Of a DNA stretch of 64,000 bases, positions 36,524-47,273 are shown piece after piece; position 1 is the stretch's first letter, and each line of letters begins with the position of its first letter. This DNA comes from an uncultured Bacteroidales bacterium (GTDB taxonomy: Bacteria > Bacteroidota > Bacteroidia > Bacteroidales > Barnesiellaceae): contig CASFYQ010000008.1 in assembly GCA_949298955.1 (NCBI GenBank), positions 1-64,000 of the forward strand. Direction: 5' to 3'. The position numbers and the translations under genes were made by a program. Under the pieces are notes generated by a model. The model was not told where the DNA came from, made no database searches, and saw nothing but the letters and a program-made list of their open reading frames with translations.

Positions 36524-37609
36524 ATGAATATCCTGATAAAAAGCTGCCTGACCCTCGGCCTGCTGCTCTCGGTCGTGGGCAGTCAGGCACAAGTAATTAA
36601 AAAAAGCGCCGATGACGACAGCAAGAAGAGCAACAGTCAGTTGAGCGTGCGGGCCCAGTCGCTCTACGACACCCAGGACGCATCGGACGCCGATATCCCC
36701 TGGATGCGGGTCATCTACCGTCAAATCGACCTCACCCAGGAACAGAACCTGCCGCTCTACTATCCCGAGGAGTCTACCGAAGACCAGGAGAACCTTTTCA
36801 GGATAGTCATGAAGCTGTTGGCCAACAATCAGATACCGGCATACGAATACCTCGACGGGCGCGAAATTTTCACCGACGAGTACCGCATCAAAGTCAAGGA
36901 AATGTTCGACCGCTTCCACATCATCTACGCCCCGGCCAAAGGTTACTCCGAGAAGAACCCCCGCTTCACCATCGAAGAGAGCGATATTCCTGCCAACGAG
37001 GTGCTGTCGTACTATATCCTCGAAAAATGGATATTCGACCGCCGCTCTTCCCAGGTGAAACCCTCGATCGAGGCCATCTGCCCCGTGTTGCACCGCACCG
37101 GCGACTTTGGCGGCGAGCCCGTGAAATACCCCATGTTCTGGGTCAAGTACAACGATATTCGCCCCTATATCGCCCGCCAGTATATCCTGGCCAGCAACGA
37201 GAACAACATCGCGCAATACAACTACGACGACTATTTCCAGATGCGCATGTACGACGGAGAAATCTACAAGACCCAAAACCTGCGCAACCAGTCGCTCATG
37301 CAGATGTATCCCAACGACTCTATTCGCAAACAGGCGCAGGACAGCATCGAAACGCAGTTGAAGAATTTCAACGACAACCTGTGGGTGCCTACCCCCGAGG
37401 AGCTGGCCAAAGCCCGCGAGGAGCAAGAAGCCAAAGAAGCCCAAGCCAATGGCGAGGAGGTAACTGCCGACAAAAAGGAGAAGACAAAGAGTTCTTCACG
37501 CTCGGCCCGGGCCAAAAAACAGAAAGAGGCCAAAGCCAAAAAACAAAAGCAGCCCAAACAGCAAAAGGCCGCCTCGGCACCCGTCCGCTCGGTACGACGA
37601 ACCCGATAA
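36524..37609 (+). CDS. gldN: T9SS periplasmic ring protein GldN/PorN
   Basis: This 361-residue protein has a signal peptide (about 23 residues, ending GSQA) and a GldN core with VIYRQIDLTQEQNLPLYYP near the start. It ends in a Lys/Ala/Gln-rich tail. It partners GldK in the periplasmic ring. ATG 36524 begins the signal peptide; an in-frame ATG at 36503 adds seven residues. A terminator follows directly. Confidence 0.93.
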   Translation: MNILIKSCLTLGLLLSVVGSQAQVIKKSADDDSKKSNSQLSVRAQSLYDTQDASDADIPWMRVIYRQIDLTQEQNLPLYYPEESTEDQENLFRIVMKLLANNQIPAYEYLDGREIFTDEYRIKVKEMFDRFHIIYAPAKGYSEKNPRFTIEESDIPANEVLSYYILEKWIFDRRSSQVKPSIEAICPVLHRTGDFGGEPVKYPMFWVKYNDIRPYIARQYILASNENNIAQYNYDDYFQMRMYDGEIYKTQNLRNQSLMQMYPNDSIRKQAQDSIETQLKNFNDNLWVPTPEELAKAREEQEAKEAQANGEEVTADKKEKTKSSSRSARAKKQKEAKAKKQKQPKQQKAASAPVRSVRRTR

Positions 37610-37631
37610 AAACAAACCACCATACACCACA

Positions 37632-37664
37632 AAAGTCGCCTCTCAGCAGGGGCGACTTTTTTTT
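37632..37664 (+). terminator. Terminator of the T9SS operon
   Basis: A 9-bp stem (37632-37640 with 37651-37659) is followed by a run of T residues to 37664. The T run overlaps the -33 element of the next promoter. Confidence 0.85.
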
Positions 37665-37692
37665 GTCCTCACATATTATTTCACTAACTTTG
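37662..37692 (+). promoter_or_regulatory. Consensus promoter for the DUF4062-TPR gene
   Basis: TTTG (37662-37665), a 19-base spacer and TAACTTTG (37685-37692) match the Bacteroidetes promoter consensus, 21 bases before the start codon. Confidence 0.75.
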
Positions 37693-37713
37693 TCATATTA
37701 TCCATATTATACC

Positions 37714-40020
37714 ATGAAGAGCATCAAAGTATTTATAGCCTCATCGGAGGAGCTCCGGCTCGAACGGTTGGAGTTCACCGACATGATCCAGCACCTCAAC
37801 CGCATCCTCAAACCCCGCAGTGTGGAAATCGAGCCCGTCAAGTGGGAATATCTCGATGCCTCGATGGGGCCCCTGCACAAACAGGAGGAATACAACCGGG
37901 AGCTGAAAACCTGCGAACTGTGCCTGGTACTCTATTGGACCCGGTTCGGCGACTACACCAAAAGCGAGTTCGATACGGCCTACTCGGAGCTATGCGCCGG
38001 GCGCAACCCGCAGAAACTGTATGTCTATTTCAAAGATGCCGACGAGATAACCCCCGAATTGAGGGCTTTCAAGGAAAGTTTCGACACCCGATACGGCCAT
38101 TTCTTCTGCCGGTTCGAGAACATCGATACGATGAAGCTCAACTTCCTGCTCCAATTCGAGGCATATCAAAACCAGAGTTCGGAGGCCATGCTCCAAGTGC
38201 GCGATTCGCAGGTCGAGGTCGACGGGCAGCCCTTTGTCAAACTTAAAGACATTCCCTTTGCCGGGAACAACCCCGAGTATCTGCAACTGCTGAAACAGAT
38301 TGAAGCCACACAGGCCCGTGTCTTGAAATATCCCGACGACCGGGATTTCCGGCAGGAGTTGCACGATTTGCAGGAGCGGCGCAAGGCGATGGAGAGCAGC
38401 CTGCTCGATACGGCCAAACTCATCACGCGGCTCTCGTCGACAACCACCTCGGCCCGTCTCGCCGAGGCGATGCGGCTATTCGAAGCCGGCGACAACAAGG
38501 GGGCCAATGCCATACTCAACCTGGACGAGATTACCCAGGATGCCGAGGCCAATGCAGCCCGCTTGGACGCCGTGCGCGAAATCGAATCGGAGACCCTCAA
38601 AGCCCTGGAATCGAATATCGAGGAGTACCAATTAAAAATCAAGACATTGCAGAATGCCATGGAGAGCGGCTGGGTCGCCGAGGTAATTGCCGTCTATGAC
38701 AAGGCCGTTGCCGTAGCCCGTAACCGCATCGCCCCGGAGAAAGTGGCCAAACTACTCCGGGAATATGCCGATTTCCTGCAAAAGAACAAACAATACCATT
38801 TGGTGGGCACCTTGTACGAAGAGGCGCTGGTTATCTGTCGAACATTAGCCGTACAGAATCCCGAGACTTTCGAGAGCGATGTGGCCGATACGCTGAACAA
38901 TCTGGCTATCTTGCATTCTAATACCCAACGATTCGACCAGGCGGAAAAGGAGTATACTGAGACCCTGAAGATTTACCGACACCTAGCCCGGAAAAATCCC
39001 GAGGCTTTCGAGAGCGAGGTAGCCGGGGCACTGAACAATTTAGCTCTCTTGCATAGGAATACCAGACAACTCGACCAAGCAGAAAAGGAGTATAACGAGG
39101 CTATAGAGATTCGATACCGACTGGCCCGAAAAAATCCCGAGACATTCATAAGCCATGTGGCCCAGACGCTGAACAATTTGGCTATCTTGTATGCCGATAC
39201 TCAACGGCTCGACTTGGCAGAAAAAGAGTATACCGAGGCCTTGGAGATTTACCGACACCTAGCCCGGAAAAATCCCGAGGCTTTCGAGAGCGAGGTGGCC
39301 CTGACGCTGAACAATTTGGCGGCCTTGCATCAAAATACCCGACGACTCGACTTGGCGGAAACAGAGCATACTGAGGCTTTGGAGATTCGTCGACAACTGG
39401 CCCAGCAAAATCCTGAGGCTTTCGAGAGCGAGGTGGCCATGACGCTTGTCAATTTGGCGAACTTGCATTCTAATAGAAAACGATTCGACCAAGCGGAAAA
39501 AGAGTTTACCGAAGCTCTGGAAATCCTACACCGTTCAGCCGATAAAAATCCCGAGGTCTTCGAGAGCGATGTGGCCGGTACGCTGAACAATCTGGCTCTC
39601 TTGCATTCTAATACCCAACAACTCGACTTGGCGGAAAAGGAGTATATCGAAGCTCTGGAGATTTCCCGACGACTGGCCGAGAAAAATCCCGAGGCTTTCG
39701 AGAGCTATGTGGCCGGTACGCTGAACAATCTGGCTCTCTTGCATAAAGATACCAAACAACTCGATTTAGCCATGAAAGAACTGGAAGAGGCTTTGGCTAT
39801 TTACAACCGCATGGCGCAATATACCTATGTAGACCCAAAGCGTATAGAAGCCATTGAATCGTCCATAAACAAGTTACAACAATTATTGAAGGAAAACTCT
39901 TTAAACAAACCATATACAACAGAAATAGTGGCCCGTCAAGGACTACGTTCCCGTATCTATCGGTTTTTCACTTCCCTTTTTAGGATAAATCGCCCGAGGA
40001 GTCGACGCAAGCAGTTGTAG
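37714..40020 (+). CDS. DUF4062/TIR-like domain protein with TPR array
   Basis: This 768-residue protein begins IKVFIASSEELRLERLEFTDM, which resembles DUF4062, a TIR-like Rossmann-type domain found at the N-terminus of multidomain signalling and immunity proteins. That domain spans about residues 1-150. A helical coiled-coil region (about 185-330) precedes kinesin-light-chain-type TPRs (about 375-700). Seven or so of these have a strict 46-residue period (138 bases), reading LARKNPEAFES-V--TLNNLA-LH--T--LD-AEKEY-EALEI. The start at 37714 fits the consensus promoter; a longer in-frame extension upstream reads through gldN and is not real. No signal peptide is present. Sensing or scaffold function is inferred. 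Confidence 0.85.
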   Translation: MKSIKVFIASSEELRLERLEFTDMIQHLNRILKPRSVEIEPVKWEYLDASMGPLHKQEEYNRELKTCELCLVLYWTRFGDYTKSEFDTAYSELCAGRNPQKLYVYFKDADEITPELRAFKESFDTRYGHFFCRFENIDTMKLNFLLQFEAYQNQSSEAMLQVRDSQVEVDGQPFVKLKDIPFAGNNPEYLQLLKQIEATQARVLKYPDDRDFRQELHDLQERRKAMESSLLDTAKLITRLSSTTTSARLAEAMRLFEAGDNKGANAILNLDEITQDAEANAARLDAVREIESETLKALESNIEEYQLKIKTLQNAMESGWVAEVIAVYDKAVAVARNRIAPEKVAKLLREYADFLQKNKQYHLVGTLYEEALVICRTLAVQNPETFESDVADTLNNLAILHSNTQRFDQAEKEYTETLKIYRHLARKNPEAFESEVAGALNNLALLHRNTRQLDQAEKEYNEAIEIRYRLARKNPETFISHVAQTLNNLAILYADTQRLDLAEKEYTEALEIYRHLARKNPEAFESEVALTLNNLAALHQNTRRLDLAETEHTEALEIRRQLAQQNPEAFESEVAMTLVNLANLHSNRKRFDQAEKEFTEALEILHRSADKNPEVFESDVAGTLNNLALLHSNTQQLDLAEKEYIEALEISRRLAEKNPEAFESYVAGTLNNLALLHKDTKQLDLAMKELEEALAIYNRMAQYTYVDPKRIEAIESSINKLQQLLKENSLNKPYTTEIVARQGLRSRIYRFFTSLFRINRPRSRRKQL
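38880..39770 (+). repeat. 138-bp tandem coding repeats in the TPR region
   Basis: Equivalent TTC codons recur at 39007, 39145 and 39283, exactly 138 bases apart, and the pattern continues through about 39770. The ~45 bases from about 38967 recur almost unchanged from about 39251, two units on, suggesting recent duplication or gene conversion. Confidence 0.85.
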
Positions 40021-40029
40021 GACTGCCAG

Positions 40030-40216
40030 GAAACTACTATCTTTGTAGAAGATAGGAGGCGGTTCGGCATAGGCAAATTTGAAAACGGGATTTTCATTTG
40101 CCTCTGCGCTTACCTTTCACTATCTTTGTAGAAGATAGGAGGCGGCTCGGCACAGTCAAACTGAGAAAAAAGAATTTCCCGTTTGCCTCTGCGCTCACCT
40201 TTCGCTATCTTTGTAG
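40030..40216 (+). repeat. Three tandem promoter repeats upstream of the AraC gene
   Basis: TATCTTTG occurs at 40038-40045, 40121-40128 and 40206-40213, 83 and 85 bases apart. The second and third follow TTTG after exactly 20 bases. The first two are followed by TAGAAGATAGGAGGCGG, whose AAGATAG can pair with the -7 region CTATCTT. The same unit occurs in three copies at 31,140-31,325 on the other strand. Confidence 0.8.
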
Positions 40217-40227
40217 AAAAGATTTGT

Positions 40228-41088
40228 ATGCAAAAGCCCAAACACAGGATTGATTCGAATCAAAACGGGCATCAGAAGCCCGATTTTATACCCATCTCGT
40301 TCGATGCACTCGTCGCGTCCGACGATAAAAGCCTTTGCATATCGCCCGACCAGCTCACGCTCATCTTGTGCACCCGAGGGCACAAGACCATGCAAATCAA
40401 CTTTGCCGAATATACCCTTGCCCCGGGGAGTCTCACTCTACTCTACCCCAAGTCGGTGTGGTGCGATATCGACATGAGCGACGATTTCGAGGCTTGTTAT
40501 CTTTCCATCAAAGGGACCTCGCCCAAAGAGTGGGACTCCTTTCTCGATTTGGACACGATTTTCTCGATAAGCGCCTATATCTCGAAACACCCTTACACCA
40601 CGCTATCGCTTTGCGAGACCCGGGTAATCGAGGAGTATCTGCACCTGCTGCAAAGCCGCTACGAGGCGCAGGCCAGCGCTTCAATCATGCGGTTTCTGCT
40701 CTCGGCTTTCACCCTCGAACTGAACACCATCTTCACCCTGCGCGAGAAGAGCGAAACCTCGCGACTATCGCGTCAGGAAGATATTTTGTGGAAATTCCTC
40801 GCCTTGCTCGAACAGTACCATAAGGTGGAGCGCACGGTCAATTTCTATGCCGACAAGCTGTGCATATCGCCCAAACACCTCTCGTCGGTCATCAAGCAGA
40901 TGAGCCACAAAACGGCTCACGAAATCATCGCCGATTTTGTAACCATATCGGCCAAACGTATGCTGAAGACGACTACGCTGAGCATTCAGGAAATCTCGGA
41001 CGAGTTGAACTTTGCCAACCAATCGTTTTTCGGGAAATTCTTCAAGCAAAATACCGGACTGTCGCCCTCCTCATACCGCAAAAAATAA
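40228..41088 (+). CDS. AraC-family transcriptional regulator
   Basis: This 286-residue protein has an N-terminal cupin-like sensor region (about 20-160). A C-terminal AraC double helix-turn-helix follows (about 185-284): VNFYADKLCISPKHLSSVIKQM is the first motif and LSIQEISDELNFANQSFFGKFFKQ the second, ending GLSPSSYR. ATG 40228 lies just after the last promoter repeat. It precedes the beta-galactosidase gene by 54 bases and may control it, an inference from position only. Confidence 0.92.
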   Translation: MQKPKHRIDSNQNGHQKPDFIPISFDALVASDDKSLCISPDQLTLILCTRGHKTMQINFAEYTLAPGSLTLLYPKSVWCDIDMSDDFEACYLSIKGTSPKEWDSFLDLDTIFSISAYISKHPYTTLSLCETRVIEEYLHLLQSRYEAQASASIMRFLLSAFTLELNTIFTLREKSETSRLSRQEDILWKFLALLEQYHKVERTVNFYADKLCISPKHLSSVIKQMSHKTAHEIIADFVTISAKRMLKTTTLSIQEISDELNFANQSFFGKFFKQNTGLSPSSYRKK

Positions 41089-44379
<3,291 letters not shown>

Positions 44380-44391
44380 TCCCCAATACCG

Positions 44392-44422
44392 TTCACGCCC
44401 GGGTTTTTCCCCCGGGCGTGAA
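44392..44422 (+). terminator. Terminator after the beta-galactosidase
   Basis: A perfect 12-bp GC-rich stem (44392-44403 with 44411-44422) with a seven-base loop, just after the stop codon. Confidence 0.85.
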
Positions 44423-44441
44423 CCATAATCACCTATTGTCC

Positions 44442-44936
44442 ATGTACCGATTTCTCCATCTGCTTTTGGCTCTCTCGCTGCTGCTCGTCAGCTCATGCAG
44501 TCTGTTCAAGGAACTTACCTCCGACGACGTAACCCGCATCACCTCCGAATGTTTCGACGAAGACTACGACCTGGTTTACTACTCGACCCTCTCACTGCTC
44601 CAGGCCGAACGGTTTACCATTGTCGAGGCCAACAAGGAAAGCGGCATCATACGGGGCATGCAACACACCGAGCACAACGATGTGGAGTGGAACCTGAAAG
44701 CCTTTGGCGAAGCCACCGAACGCGAGTCGACCGAGGCCGTGTTTCTCGTGCTGCCACTCCCCTCGAAACAGACCGAGGTGAAACTCTCGCTCTACCGCAA
44801 CGCCCTGGTCGTCACCCGTAAAGACGGGCATAACCAAAAGCAAGACTCCCGCACCATGCTGCTCACCGAATCGACCTATGACAAATGGCTCAACAAGTTA
44901 AAAGCCGAAATAAAGCGACGCAAACGGCTCTCATAA
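44442..44936 (+). CDS. Small lipoprotein, unknown function
   Basis: This 164-residue protein has a signal peptide with lipobox LLVSSC (Cys about residue 19), so it is membrane-anchored after export. The mature part is a mixed alpha/beta domain with a Lys/Arg-rich end. I do not recognise the family. ATG 44442 is preferred to a GTG at 44418 because the latter overlaps the preceding terminator hairpin. Two small membrane protein genes follow. Confidence 0.7.
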   Translation: MYRFLHLLLALSLLLVSSCSLFKELTSDDVTRITSECFDEDYDLVYYSTLSLLQAERFTIVEANKESGIIRGMQHTEHNDVEWNLKAFGEATERESTEAVFLVLPLPSKQTEVKLSLYRNALVVTRKDGHNQKQDSRTMLLTESTYDKWLNKLKAEIKRRKRLS

Positions 44937-44957
44937 ACCCGTTTATCCCACCTCCTT

Positions 44958-45230
44958 ATGTCTAATCTATTTGAACTGAACACGTATGAAGAGCATGTGG
45001 AGACCGTGGTCTCTATCAGTTTCATACTCGCGGCCATGAGCGACCTGGCCACTGCAATAGCCTGGATAGGGCTGGCGGCCTGCACGGTACTGCTCGGCCT
45101 GCTGGTCTATTATCCCTTCTGGTGCAAGCAGAAGGACGAAGCCCTGTTTGTGCCCTGGTGGATTCTCTATCTGCTTTACTGGTGTGTATTTACTTATTGG
45201 ACAGGTCATGATTTAATTGCCACGCTATGA
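44958..45230 (+). CDS. Small two-helix membrane protein
   Basis: This 90-residue protein has about two membrane helices (about 35-55 and 66-83) separated by a short FWCKQKDE loop. It overlaps the next gene by four bases (ATGA), indicating coupled translation of two small membrane proteins of similar layout. No family is recognised. Confidence 0.6.
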   Translation: MSNLFELNTYEEHVETVVSISFILAAMSDLATAIAWIGLAACTVLLGLLVYYPFWCKQKDEALFVPWWILYLLYWCVFTYWTGHDLIATL

Positions 45231-45508
45231 AAAGGAAAAGCAAGTCGGTAATCCGCCTGAAATATATCGAGCTGATAGCCTTCGTCGAGACCTGGTTTGC
45301 CGGCCTCAGTCTCATCTTGGGGCACACATGGCTCATTGCCCTGTCGATAGTCCTGTTTCTGATACCGCTGTGGGGGCTAATCACCCACCGACACTGGTGC
45401 CGGAAGCACAACGAGCCGTATGCCAACTGGGAGCTGTTCTATACCGTCGTCGCCTGGGCGGTGTATGTCATTATAGTCCTGGTCATCTATTTCCATTTCT
45501 TTGCATAA
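45227..45508 (+). CDS. Small membrane protein, paired with the preceding gene
   Basis: This 93-residue protein has two to three membrane helices and a central loop HRHWCRKHNEPYANWELFY. That loop resembles the FWCKQKDEALFVPWW loop of its neighbour, so the pair may be ancient duplicates working together. Function unknown. Confidence 0.6.
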   Translation: MKRKSKSVIRLKYIELIAFVETWFAGLSLILGHTWLIALSIVLFLIPLWGLITHRHWCRKHNEPYANWELFYTVVAWAVYVIIVLVIYFHFFA

Positions 45509-45541
45509 GGCCACGGCCCCGGAAAAGAGAGGAGAGAAAAT

Positions 45542-45578
45542 AAAAAATCCCGGTAGAGAATCTCTATCGGGATTTTTT
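45542..45578. terminator. Terminator between small membrane genes and tRNA-Gly
   Basis: An 18-base inverted repeat with one G-T pair (45542-45559 with 45561-45578) has A/T-rich outer ends of six bases. It can serve both converging units. Confidence 0.85.
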
Positions 45579-45582
45579 CGAC

Positions 45583-45658
45583 TGGAGCGGAAGACGAGGC
45601 TCAAACTCGCGACCCTCAGCTTGGAAGGCTGATGCTCTATCAACTGAGCTACTTCCGC
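45583..45658 (-). tRNA. tRNA-Gly (anticodon TCC)
   Basis: A complete cloverleaf can be folded: acceptor GCGGAAG pairs with CTTCCGC, the D-arm is GCTC-AGTTGATA-GAGC, and the anticodon loop CTTCCAA gives TCC. The T-arm is GCGAG-TTTGAGC-CTCGT. An encoded CCA ends the gene. It lies six bases after tRNA-Tyr and is co-transcribed with it. Confidence 0.95.
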
Positions 45659-45664
45659 AGGCTT

Positions 45665-45751
45665 TGGGTGGGCAAAGATGGATTCGAACCACCGAAGGCG
45701 AACGCCAGCAGATTTACAGTCTGCCCCATTTGGCCACTCTGGAATTTGCCC
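45665..45751 (-). tRNA. tRNA-Tyr (anticodon GTA)
   Basis: A class II tRNA with a long variable arm; the anticodon loop CTGTAAA gives GTA. The acceptor GGGCAAA pairs with TTTGCCC and a CCA end is encoded. It is preceded by a consensus promoter. Confidence 0.95.
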
Positions 45752-45763
45752 TAAAAGCGTGTG

Positions 45764-45795
45764 CAAAGATAGCACATTTTATTTTAATTTGCAAA
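45764..45795 (-). promoter_or_regulatory. Promoter for the tRNA-Tyr/tRNA-Gly pair
   Basis: On the minus strand TTTG (45792-45795), 20 bases and TATCTTTG (45764-45771) match the consensus. The -33 element lies inside the 3' end of ribH. Confidence 0.75.
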
Positions 45796-46270
45796 CGAAA
45801 TCGTGCATTTTTATCGCCGTAACGGCGGCTTCATCGCCCTTGTTACCCAAGCGGCCACCGGCACGGTCGCGCGCCTGCTCCATGGTATCGGTGGTAAGCA
45901 CCCCGAAAATGAAAGGTATCCCGAAGAGTGTATTGAGGTGGGTGATTCCCTGGGTCACGCTTTGGCACACATAATCGAAATGAGGGGTGTCGCCACGCAC
46001 CACACAGCCGATAGCAATGACAGCATCGGGCTGATAAGCCTCGGCCATCTGCTGCGAAGCGAAAGTCAGTTCGACAGTTCCCGGCACACGAGCCACAAAG
46101 ATATTTTCTTCTTTCACGCCGTTACGCACCAGGGTGTCGACAGCGCCCTGCAACAAGGCATCGGTAATCTCGGCATTCCACTCGGCGGCGGCAATAGCCA
46201 CTTTCATGCCCGAAGCATCGGGCATACTGTCGGCATCATAGGCCGATAAATTGTGATAGGCGGTAGCCAT
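45779..46270 (-). CDS. ribH: 6,7-dimethyl-8-ribityllumazine synthase
   Basis: This 163-residue enzyme joins ribityl-aminouracil and dihydroxybutanone phosphate in riboflavin synthesis. Motifs are [32 protein letters not shown] and [21 protein letters not shown] with the catalytic His in the last. It is normal length and would form a large icosahedral or pentameric assembly. It follows the TPR membrane protein gene, but a terminator lies between. Confidence 0.96.
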   Translation of the reverse strand: MATAYHNLSAYDADSMPDASGMKVAIAAAEWNAEITDALLQGAVDTLVRNGVKEENIFVARVPGTVELTFASQQMAEAYQPDAVIAIGCVVRGDTPHFDYVCQSVTQGITHLNTLFGIPFIFGVLTTDTMEQARDRAGGRLGNKGDEAAVTAIKMHDFVCKLK

Positions 46271-46300
46271 AAGTTTTATTCCTCCGTATATTTTAAAATA

Positions 46301-46328
46301 AGGCTGCCTTTCTATGGAGAGGCAGCCT
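46301..46328 (-). terminator. Terminator after the TPR membrane protein gene
   Basis: A 9-bp stem (46301-46309 with 46320-46328) followed on the minus strand by a T-rich stretch, 20 bases after the stop of the upstream gene. Confidence 0.75.
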
Positions 46329-46348
46329 CGTCATATCAATAGGTTTTA

Positions 46349-47020
46349 TTACTTGCTTTGAGCGCGCTCGATGTAGCGTTCGATACCACGAGCATCGTTC
46401 GAGGTAGGATATTTGTCCTTGATTTCTTGATAGAGTTTCACGGCAGCCTCGTTGTTGCCCAATTTCTCATAAGCGGCAGCAGCCTTTTTCAAATAGATGG
46501 GGCTGAACACGGCGTTATCGGCAGCCTTGGCGGCTTTCTCGAAATATTTTACACTCTCGTCGTATTTATCCATATCGACCAGGCAGTTGCCGATAGCGGC
46601 CATTATGGCAGGAGCAAGAACCGACTCGTCGGCACTGAATTGGGAGAGATATTTTTGAGCCGTTTCATATTCGCCTTTTTCATAGTAGGCCAAACCCAAG
46701 TAAGCGTTTGCCAAATTGCCGGCAGCCGTCGAGCCGTATTGATCGGCCACGGCCAACAGACCGTCGAATTTTTCATTACCATTGATAGCCAAATCGATAG
46801 AATCGTTTTCAAAAGCCATCACAGCCTGATACATCGCAGCCTGAGCCTTATCCTCACGGGGTAACAGATAGAAATGGCGCACTCCCAGTATGGCTCCGAT
46901 AACCACTACCACGATGAGCAAGCCCCACAACAGGGGTTTCTGATACTTTTCAACAAACTGTTCCGACATCGAGAGAGCTTCGTTCATTTTCTCAAGCTCG
47001 TCTTTTTCTTTTTCTGCCAT
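46349..47020 (-). CDS. TPR protein with N-terminal membrane anchor (YfgM-like)
   Basis: This 223-residue protein has a charged N-terminus, one membrane helix at about residues 30-52 (LLWGLLIVVVVIGAILGV) and about four periplasmic TPRs. The layout resembles the YfgM/CcoI-type tetratricopeptide proteins that assist secreted protein folding. Upstream lies a divergent recF. The exact role is inferred from architecture. Confidence 0.8.
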   Translation of the reverse strand: MAEKEKDELEKMNEALSMSEQFVEKYQKPLLWGLLIVVVVIGAILGVRHFYLLPREDKAQAAMYQAVMAFENDSIDLAINGNEKFDGLLAVADQYGSTAAGNLANAYLGLAYYEKGEYETAQKYLSQFSADESVLAPAIMAAIGNCLVDMDKYDESVKYFEKAAKAADNAVFSPIYLKKAAAAYEKLGNNEAAVKLYQEIKDKYPTSNDARGIERYIERAQSK

Positions 47021-47082
47021 ATTTTTCTTGTCTTTTAATTATTTTATCCTCATGTTCAAACCCTATGCGGGAATTTGAGTGA

Positions 47083-47090
47083 CAAAAGTA
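47083..47090 (-). promoter_or_regulatory. -7 element for the TPR membrane protein gene
   Basis: TACTTTTG on the minus strand lies 62 bases before the start codon. No clear -33 element. Confidence 0.4.
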
Positions 47091-47241
47091 ACTTATTTCT
47101 TCTTATAAATAAAATTTCATCTTCATTTTTTTGTCTATGACCCGTTCATAGACTGCATAAAGGCTGTTCTCACCCCGGCTTCGGTACTGCACAGGCATCA
47201 TTTCGATGGTGTTTTTGTGCAAGAAAAAGAAAAAGTTTGTG

Positions 47242-47249
47242 TATGTTTG
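47242..47249 (+). promoter_or_regulatory. -7 element for recF
   Basis: TATGTTTG lies 24 bases before ATG 47274 and rules out a start at 47217. Confidence 0.5.
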
Positions 47250-47273
47250 TGGAGACAAAACGACAAATCCGAC

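Noticed and set aside
37027..37713. Upstream in-frame extension of the DUF4062-TPR protein through gldN
   Set aside because: It is an out-of-frame reading of gldN and a terminator. The promoter at 37662-37692 and the family-like start at 37714 fix the true start.
38880..39770. Regular 138-base repeats considered as a CRISPR-like array
   Set aside because: The units are contiguous, in frame, and encode TPR helices. There are no spacers and no cas genes.
44958..45508. Small membrane pair considered as a toxin-antitoxin or holin pair
   Set aside because: Nothing in sequence or context (no phage genes, no typical toxin features) supports it.
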